A stretch of DNA of 64,000 nucleotides from Tetragonia tetragonoides (lineage: Eukaryota > Streptophyta > Magnoliopsida > Caryophyllales > Aizoaceae). The DNA is taken from contig CM076147.1 in the NCBI GenBank assembly GCA_038025085.1, forward strand, positions 32,896,766 to 32,960,765, given 5' to 3'. A program made the translations under genes and the position numbers. The stretch's first letter is position 1; each line of letters starts with the position of its first letter. The notes under the pieces are model-generated. The model ran no database searches. It was given only the letters and a program-made list of their open reading frames with translations, and was not told the DNA's origin. Of this stretch, positions 55,701 to 64,000 are shown in pieces.

Positions 55701-58700
55701 TGAAAAGCAATATGGATCTGTATTTTGTCATGCATCTTTGTGCTTCAATGAAAGGTTTATGAGGTTGCAGGTGCGAGATACCACCTTATCTAGATTCTAG
55801 ACTAGTAGAGCCTTGCACCTACTCAGAAGACGATGAGAGGGGCCAGTCCATGTCAGATGAATTAAAATAGTAAAACTGTAGGTTACCCTCCTGTCAAACG
55901 CTAAAGAAGACACTTTAGATGTATTCATATGTTTGATTACCATGTGTTTTTTTTACTGGATATGGGATTTCCGCAACAAGCAATGGTATGATCGAGCATT
56001 AAGAATAGCAAGCAAAATAAAGGCATTGTAAGTGACCTGATCTCTGTTAATGCAGGAGATATGGAATGGCCCATATTCAAATGATAGTTTCCCGGTGTAT
56101 GCTGAAGATATCGATGCTGGTGGGGATGCATCTCCTTCGACCTCAATGCTATCGGAAGTCTCTCGTGCCTTGAAGATCACTATAGTTGGGGGCTCAATTC
56201 CAGAACGTTTTGGGGATAGGTTGTATAATACATGCTGTGTCTTTGATACTGAGGGAATGCTTATAGCTAGACACAGGAAGGTAAACATCAGATCCACCCT
56301 ATTTCTGGTGTTTGTACTCCACCTCCAATCCCCCCCCCCCTCCCCCTTCTTTGCTGTGTAGAATTTTGGATACTCCTTGTTTTGATCTGTGACTTTCCAG
56401 TCTTTCCTGACTGCAGATACACCTATTTGATATTGATATTCCCGGGAAGATTACCTTCAAGGAATCAAAGACCCTTACAGCAGGAGAATCTCCTACAGTT
56501 GTGGACACAGGTTTGATGTGAAACATGCCCTTTAAAGACAGATTTTACTGTAAGACTGTTGTAGTTGTGCAAATTGAGAGTTTGAAGTTCAATGATGCTT
56601 GGGTTTATTATTAGTAATTAGAGTGACTTCATCTTGTCAAATTAGTCTCGTAGATTTATTTATTTATGTCACAGAAAAAATGCTTTAGTTTGCTTTAGTA
56701 GGAGAGTTTGGAACTTTTAAGTAGGAGATGTCATGCTAAATGTGTTCCTCATGAATAGTTGGCATCGGACTATTATGCCTTCCAGCATTATATATTGCTG
56801 TTAATTTCTGTCTTGCTACATCTTTTATTTCCTGTATCCTGTATGTGCTTCCTTGTTATCTTTTACCTTGTACTCCTTCTGTTCGGAATTTGGAAATAAT
56901 AGTCACTCATGTGGTGTAAGTTGTACCTGAATTAATAATATGACTACTCATTCTGGGTAAGGGAGTAGGGTTCTTGATTCTATCTCCCCCTCCCCACCCA
57001 AAAAAAAAACTAAATAAAAATATTTCGAATAAAAACGAAAATATTGTTTGACACTGTCAAATTTTATGTGGTAGCAAGGGCAATTTGACTTCTTTATGAG
57101 TACGAGAGTTGAAGAATTTGTTGAAAACGGTCAATTCCCTGCTTCCCTCCAAAGCTTTATATCCTATTGAACAAACTTATCAAATGCCCTCTCTGGACTC
57201 TGGATTCTGTGATACAGAAAAGGGCAATAGATCTTTATCCTTAAAAAAGTTTATTAGTTAAATCTGTTAATCCTGCACCAATGATTTAAAGAAGGGGAGG
57301 GGAAAAAATAGAATAATAAAGATGAACGTGGTAGTATCTTGGAACAATTTTAGGATACTGTGGACCAACCCTGTGGTATAACTATGAATAGTAACATAAA
57401 AGTCATACTCATAGAGTTATTTTTATGTGATGTACGTTCTTGTTTGGGGGGGGGGGGGGTGGAGAACGGAGACTTAAACCAGAAGTTAATTTAAGTTATC
57501 TCCTCATTGGGGTTTCTTTTCTAGTATTTCATTTGATTCATGGCTTAACCTTTGAAGTTTATAGGTTATGCAAATTTTTATTATTTATGAACTTTTTAAA
57601 TATTATGCTTCTTGATTGGATCATACAATTCAATGGTAGGATATCCTTTATAGGATGATAGGATCCTTATCCCAACAACTTTGCTGGTAAATATTTCATT
57701 TATCATCGCAATGATTGCATTAGTCCTGTGTCTTAACTGTTTGGTGAAATTTGAAAATGTTTCAAGTGCTTTGGTTAATATTCCTATTTGTTCGTGCAGA
57801 GGTTGGTCGTATTGGTATAGGCATCTGTTATGACATCCGCTTTCAGGAATTGGCAATGTTATATGCAGCAAGAGGTACTTCCCTTCATAGTTTGTCGGAG
57901 TTTGTCCTTTTAATAGTTTAAATGTTCACTCTATTTTGTACTTGCAAATAATTCCTATATTTTTCTCTTGAAAGTTGTACTGTAAGTATGAACTTGTTAT
58001 ATTTTACATTTTGCATAGACCTAAATCTTTGGTTTTTCTCAAGTATTTCCCTCTGTTTACAAATTTTTTCATCCTAATGACCTAGGAAGTTGTGCTTTGA
58101 TGCTGTTTTCTGGTCCTTCTTTGAAGTGTCAATGTGAAATATGATCGTTTTACATCCCTCTTCCTCCTGGTGGTTTCTTTTTAGCCCTTCAGCATTCTCT
58201 AATTATTCTCGCTTACATATATGCCGTAGAGTATACCCCTTATTGTATAATAAACCAAAAGATTATTCTTTCAAATTTGTAGAATTATGCTGTACTCTAC
58301 AAGGTGATTTATGGTAACACCTCATTTCCTGGTCAGGTGCTCAGTTGCTGTGTTACCCTGGAGCATTTAACATGACTACTGGACCACTGCACTGGGAATT
58401 GCTTCAGAGGGCAAGGTAATGTGCACTCTCCATGGTTTCCAGTTGTAGATTCTTCTTTCTAGGTGATGCATTTATGATTGTAAACTTCAACGCCTCTGTC
58501 GAAACATATATCAGTCAAGTTGCTGTAAGAGATAATGACCCCCTTGGTTAGATTTTCTACTAAATTAACTGCGACTTTTTGCCCAAAACTGAGTTGTTAT
58601 TGCTAGTATGATCAAAAGCTTATGTCAACTGACTAGCTGAACTGCAGTGGTTTCCGTTCATGTCTCGAACTGGTATCTTCAATTTTTGTGGATGATATTG

Positions 58701-61700
58701 GTTGTTGATTGAGGATGTTATTTGGCTAAAACAACATGTATTTTCCAAGTGAACAGAACCCCAGGTTTAGGGCTCCTTAGGCGAGAGATGTGAGGAGCAA
58801 ATATTATTAAGTTTGTTAGATAATTTATTTCCATTTAGATGGAGATTAATTATTAATTTTATTACTCTTGGTATTGTTATTTATATATGTTTTAGTTTGC
58901 CTTTAACGCTTTGGAATTACCGCTGCCATGTTTTTATTAAATGGTCGGAAATTTCGGGGTGTTACATATATCCAAGTTACTATATTTACAAAATGGATTG
59001 CTAAAGATCTAAATGATATTGAAGATCCATGGTCGCATGTTTAAGCTGATGCAGACATGCAGTCATATAAATATGCTAGAAACTCCATTGCAATTTGTTC
59101 TTGTGTTATTTATTCATGGAATAAGGAGCAAAAAGATATGTATTTAGTTACTCTACCCCTTATCTATACAAATTCAGTCTATTGCTAGTAGGACAAATCT
59201 TCTATGATTGGACAATTGATAACATTCCTATAATCACTGCTTGTTCTCTTTCTAATAAATCTTAACTTCTTTTCTAGGCAATTGTTTTTCCTTCAGTTAC
59301 TGCTGATTGAGTAAATCATTAAATTTTTTTGTTAACTGAAGTGGAGGGTGCACTTTTTCCATACGATTTGTGCAAATTTTTCTTTGTTTTGAAGAAATAC
59401 AATGTGTTGACTTGATTCCTTGTTTCGTAATAACTGCTGCTACTCCCATATCTAATCAACATCATGCTTTGTCTGTCTCCCAGGTTTAGTGGATGGGATA
59501 TGCTTATTTGGCATGCATAATGTAGTTTTGCAAATTTATTTGATTGGTTTTTCTGGTGTTTGTTTTGCAGGGCTGTAGATAACCTGGTAACTTTCTGAGA
59601 CCTGGGTTTTTCAACAGAAACTGATACATGTGCTCTGCATCAATATGTTCTGAAAAATTCGTTTGTATAGAAGGGATGCAGCAGGGCCATCTAATGTCAT
59701 ACATTAACAATTGCCTAGCATTGAAAATTTTCTAATCTCGGGGGTAAATAAGATCAGAGTTTTGGACTTCCCTGGCTTTCTTGCATAATGTCAAGGGCGG
59801 TTTCCCAGCATACTCTGATGCTAAACTACTAGAACTTTTGGCATATGTCTGCTACAAACTTACAGATTCATCATTTCCTGTGACAGTTGTATGTAGCTAC
59901 TTGCTCACCTGCACGTGACGCTGGTGCTGGTTATGTCGCTTGGGGTCACTCCACGCTTATAGGACCAGTGAGTAATCTCATCCATATATTCATCCATTTG
60001 ATTTATTACAGTCCAAACAACCCCCAACCCCAAGCACCACAAAATGAAATTGTTATGAAGGAACAATGCCAAAAATCAACGAAGATCTTGAGGCTTGAGG
60101 CTCTAGAACAAGCTGAAAAGATTCCTAACAATGTAAAGAGGCAATCTATTTAAGAATTAGGAAGTGAAAGCACCAAAGCTAAACCAATCGCAAATTCGCA
60201 ACCATGCGTAGAGAGGTTGAACTCTCTTTACACTTTAGTGAGAGTGTCTGCCTAAAAATTTTCCTTTCTAACACATGCCTTATCTTGAAGTCCCTGATCT
60301 GGGGACAGAGACGTGTCTATCTGATTAAGAACATGCCAGAATTCGCACGGCCTTGTGTGCCTGTCTACAAAAGTCAAATTAAAACATTACAAGTCATTCA
60401 AATTAAATTTTGACCTATAGTCAGTGCGATATCAATATATCATATACGGAGTATGAAATATGAAGACAAGCCAATAACTCTGCCTCACTGGAGCTATTAA
60501 ATATACTTAAAAGAGAAGAAAGAATCCAACAAATTCATCATCCTGCCTTTGGATGGCCTCACATCCTGCAAGCTGTTGTTTACCAAGAGATGGCAATCAA
60601 GATTAGCTTTTAAATCAACCCATGATTGGAGGTTCACATGTAGCACTTATTTCGCACTCTTATTACTCGCAGTAGCAGAAAACTAAAAACACCCCCACTC
60701 CCCTCCCTCCCTCAAAATTGATGGGTTGCTGCATTCAGTACGGAAATCTTCCCCGACAAATCCGCTGTACTTCTCCTTGAGCCAGCATAAGGCTTTAACC
60801 CTTGTGACTTCCAGTATTTGGGCAATGAAGACCTGTTTCTGATTGAAAAAGTTCAGTCCTTTTCAGGCAGATGAACCAAATGGCTGATACAAGAATGATA
60901 CGCCATGCTTTACCAGTAACATAAACACAAGATTTTGGAAATTATTTCCCTCGAGCAATGAAATGGTCATTATTACAGCTTACTATTGTGTTTATTATGT
61001 TACCTTCAGAGAGTGCAATACACATTTTACCATCAGAGTTCTGCCCCATATTTCTAATACTTTTTTCCCTCCAGAAACAATAGTTACCCTTGTAGTGTAA
61101 GTTGAGCTAGTGATGTAACTATCAACTCCAGATAGAGTACAATTTGACACATGAAGAATATGTTTCCTGCATTTTGTTGCTTATATGCAATTCACATCCA
61201 TCTCTCAAAAACACCTCCATCGACCAGATCATACCTTAGTGGTACCTGTCAGAACCAAAACCTACTCAGCATCCTCTCCTATCCTTAGTGATCTTCACTA
61301 TGTGTAGTATCATAGAAACCAAATAATTAACAGATTAAACCTTATCTACCATCTTTCAGAACTAGTTTCATCAGTATCTTCCCTAAAATGGCAGCCATGC
61401 AGGATTTGAATAAGATTCTCCTTTTCCTTTTCTTCCCATGATTCCATTATCTATGATGCATAGACATGACTAGAAAATGCCATGTTGGGGATGTCTATGT
61501 AACCTAGCTCTCCATTGCCCCAAACCCATTTAAAAGTTTAGTTCCACGAACAAATGTTCCCTTCTTGACTGAGAATTTTATTTGGCAGTTTGGAGAAGTC
61601 TTGGCTACAACAGAACATGATGAAGAGATAATAATGGCCGAGATCGATTACTCATCGGTTGAACTTCGAAGGTGAAAATGTTTCCACCTTGGACGTCCTC

Positions 61701-61888
61701 TCTTTAGTAGTATCTAACTACTTTCCTCATAGATCATTTGATCTGTTGGTGGTTTAACATTTTATTTATCTCCTTGTTATTGGATTTTTCTTTTCCACCA
61801 CAAATACAGAACTAATCTCCCGCTGGAGAAGCAACGCCGAGGGGATCTTTACCAGCTGGTGGATGTGGAAAGATTGAAGTCTCAGTGA
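52717..61888 (+). CDS. Omega-amidase (nitrilase-like), probably chloroplastic
   Basis: Ten exons, phases all consistent: 52717-52974, 53116-53232, 56056-56280, 56417-56510, 57800-57874, 58337-58415, 59571-59586, 59887-59967, 61589-61671, 61810-61888; 368 residues. The first ~75 residues (many Ser, Leu, Arg; few acidic) look like a transit peptide, with an internal Met (MASSFKPEQ) as an alternative cytosolic start. The C-N hydrolase domain has the catalytic triad Glu126 (VVLPEIWN), Lys200 (RHRKIHLFDID) and Cys241 ([10 protein letters not shown]), plus [10 protein letters not shown] and WGHSTLIGP. The enzyme family hydrolyses omega-amides such as alpha-ketoglutaramate and alpha-ketosuccinamate, closing the glutamine/asparagine transaminase pathway. 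Length matches plant family members. Exon 7 is only 16 nt. Introns 2, 6 and 8 exceed 1 kb. Confidence 0.92.
58730..58966 (-). mobile_element. Possible LTR fragment inside intron 6 of the omega-amidase gene
   Basis: Read on the minus strand it starts TGTAACACCCCGAAATTTCC, a start common among plant LTRs, especially Gypsy. The other end and a TSD were not found, so this is a guess at a truncated LTR. Confidence 0.4.
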
Positions 61889-63038
61889 GTTGTGGAACAA
61901 AGAACGGTTAGTAAATTTAGCATATGTTACAGAATCAGAATGAGTACGTTAGGAAATTGTGAATATCTCTAAAAGGCACAGTATCACTGCAACCACAGAC
62001 GAGGGGGGGTCTGGGTTTAACGATTTCTTGTTCTCTTCAACTATTTTTTGATATGTAGCTTTAACTTGAAGAAAATGCACTCCTTTCGGATAGTCAACTG
62101 AAACATACCAAAGCAGATTGGAGAGCACAGGCGGAAATCACTTTTCTCGGGAAAATAATACGTGGAAAGTTGTGTTAAACAAGATAGTGGTAGAGACGCA
62201 ATGTTCCTATTCGAGTTGTATAATATTCCTTTAGGGAGTGTAAGAGATTGTATACCCCAAAGAGAAGATGATTAGGTTACTGAGACACAGAATTTTGTGT
62301 TGGATGATTATTGAGACAGTTCATCGTTGTTCAATTGAATCCTCCTTGCTCAATGCATCCTATGAAAGGCTTCTCAGTGAAGTACATAGAGTTCAAGTTG
62401 TTCTTTAATTGGTCGTACGCTTTACAACCATGATGTTGCAAAATTGTGATGTACATCTTAACATCTATCTACAGCTTTTAGCATTAATCACGAATGTCAT
62501 CATCAAGTGCTTGTGCTGCTTAAAACTTCTCTGATGCTAAAGTTATAGATTCAAGCTTGTTAATTTTACATGGTTTCTAAGTTTCTAACCATCAGGTGCT
62601 TTTGCTCTTCCACAAGCACTGTAATTGTGTTTTCCATTGGTTCATTTCAGTCATTTCTTAGCAAGGGCATTTTGGTCATAGTGTATAAATTTCTGCTACA
62701 TTTTCAATGCAGTGGAGTGATGGAGAGAGAAAAAGAATCATCATAAATTCATAATCAAACCCAGTCAGAGTCCACTAAAGTAGTACTAAAGCCCATACAT
62801 ATTGTAGGGCTAGGCCCATAGGGAGTAGGCCAAATAGCCAGCTAAAGTTGACTAAAACTTCATTAAAAAGAGAATGGGACAGCACGTGACAATTAAGAGC
62901 CCAAGAAAAAGCAAAGTGGGCATGAAACGCAGCGCACGTGGGTACGTACTCTCTCACTTCATATCACCAATACAAGAACAAGATGGCCAACACCGACAAA
63001 AATCCAACATCTGAACTTGTTTTTGTCAGAGGAGAGAT

Positions 63039-63039
<1 letters not shown>
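61889..63039. other. 3' UTR and downstream flank, no gene seen
   Basis: Probable 3' UTR for about 400 bp after the stop, then intergenic. Nothing else supported. Confidence 0.45.

Positions 63040-63087
<48 letters not shown>
63040..63087. repeat. (GA)n microsatellite
   Basis: About 24 GA units. A gene leader on the minus strand is possible, since CT-rich leaders are common, but no coding region follows. Confidence 0.95.
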
Positions 63088-63091
<4 letters not shown>

Positions 63092-63861
63092 AGAATAAAT
63101 AAATAAAAAAAGGAGAGACAAAAAATGCTGAAATGGGGTTTTAACTTTTACGTTTAGCTTTGTTGGGATAAGAGAAACAAAGCAATCTATATAGATCAAT
63201 AGATGCCCTGCCTTATGAATGAATATCGCCTTTACTAGCAACTCTTTACGTACACAAGTGATACTAATCTTTAATAATCTTTACTCATCTTTTGATCATT
63301 TTTGAGTTCCATGGCCTTCACCTTGCTTCTTGCTTTGGGATCGCCATTTCTCTATCTCTAGATAATACTTTTTCCTGTTTTAAAATATGAATTGGAGGTC
63401 GGGTTCTTCTTCCCTTATTTATTTAATAATTGGTTCAATTCACTTCAATTTAGTAGAATTTAATCCAATTTAGTTTAGTATTAGTGATCAACTTTTACTC
63501 TTACATATTGAGTAATATTCAGTTTAGTTTAGTGAAAAATAACACACTTATATAAATTTTTCATTTACTGCATAATTGGTAGACAATATTCCGAACATAG
63601 GAGCATCTTCATGTACAGAGAATAAGTCGAATGCTCCATTTTGTATGGTCGTTATGCGACATATAGAAAGATAAGATAAATACCTAAATGTGCTTTCGAA
63701 ATTTAGAAAATTTAGATGATTTACTACAATGAATTGAATAATAATACTAATAGTCTATACTGAGGAAATTCTTCGGCTTTTCTATGCATTGTGTGCTTAA
63801 GCCTTTGTTACGAAAAAAAAGGGAGGGGGGGAACAGAGAAAGGGTGTGGTCCTTAGTCAGC
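63088..63861. other. Intergenic, no gene seen
   Basis: AT-rich; 'caattcacttcaatttagtagaatttaatcc' is a short imperfect repeat. Confidence 0.4.
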
Positions 63862-64000
63862 AGTGAGAATCAGTGGCAAGACCTTATTGAATCAGTGAAA
63901 ATCAGTGGCAGAACCTTACTCAACTATTAAAAATCAGTGGGAGGGTCTTACTCAATCAGTGGGAATCAATTGGAGGACCTTAATCAATCAGTGAGAATCA
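63862..64000. repeat. Minisatellite, same family as 23.66-23.93 kb
   Basis: At least four copies of 'atcagtgaaaatcagtgg' plus 'gaccttactcaa' with a period of about 34 bp. It continues past the window edge. Confidence 0.75.

Noticed and set aside
56880..56975. Possible third Stowaway-like element ('tactccttctgttcggaattt ... ggg agta')
   Set aside because: The inverted partner is too weak to support a call.
63026..63241. Frame rich in Leu-Ser
   Set aside because: Produced by the (GA)n microsatellite.

Overview
This is a plant nuclear window, AT-rich and full of transposons. Genes with GT-AG introns, RWP-RK, PPR, ALFIN-LIKE and ALIS families, Copia and Mutator-like (MULE) elements, Stowaway-type and hAT-type MITEs and long microsatellites all point to a eudicot. 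Caryophyllales is a weak guess. Nothing bacterial, no CRISPR array and no convincing tRNA or rRNA gene was seen.

Layout: 1-3.0 kb holds a repeat-built coding remnant and a truncated LINE tail. 3,987-11,767 is a minus-strand Copia element with a CCTTC target-site duplication (TSD) and an unusual tandem LTR-gag expansion at its 5' end; its pol is broken. 12,296-13,348 is an uninterrupted ALIS/CDC50 gene. 13,727-20,038 is a 6.3 kb MULE. It carries a FAR1-type transposase fused to an OTU protease-like domain (broken) and a convergent plant-mobile-domain (PMD) gene whose splice model is fully open. Both genes start inside equivalent terminal regions with the same leader-exon plus array-intron layout. 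20.6-21.85 kb is a truncated relative of the Copia element.

24,781-25,827 is an SLC25A44-like mitochondrial carrier. 26-34 kb is gene-poor: two Stowaway-type MITEs, a second LINE tail, an 835 bp non-autonomous MULE and a ~315 bp GC-rich tandem repeat. 34.7-44.9 kb is a tandem duplication of an ALFIN-LIKE-domain gene. These genes keep the Alfin N-terminal domain but encode a CCCH-like Cys/His motif where a PHD finger is expected. Copy A is interrupted by a very young, non-autonomous gag-protease-only LTR element (36,573-39,510); both copies have single-base frame breaks.

45,610-47,298 is a P-class PPR gene; 48,280-50,828 a six-exon RWP-RK transcription-factor gene; 51,073-51,614 a hAT-type MITE; 52,717-61,888 a ten-exon omega-amidase (nitrilase-like) gene. 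The rest, to 64,000, is flanking sequence ending in a minisatellite also present near 23.7 kb.

The host genes (ALIS, carrier, PPR, RWP-RK, omega-amidase) are unrelated housekeeping or regulatory genes. The strongest unusual biology is the symmetric two-gene MULE, the PHD-less ALFIN-LIKE pair and the gag-pro-only retroelement. Exon borders were placed by eye from splice sites and reading-frame phase.
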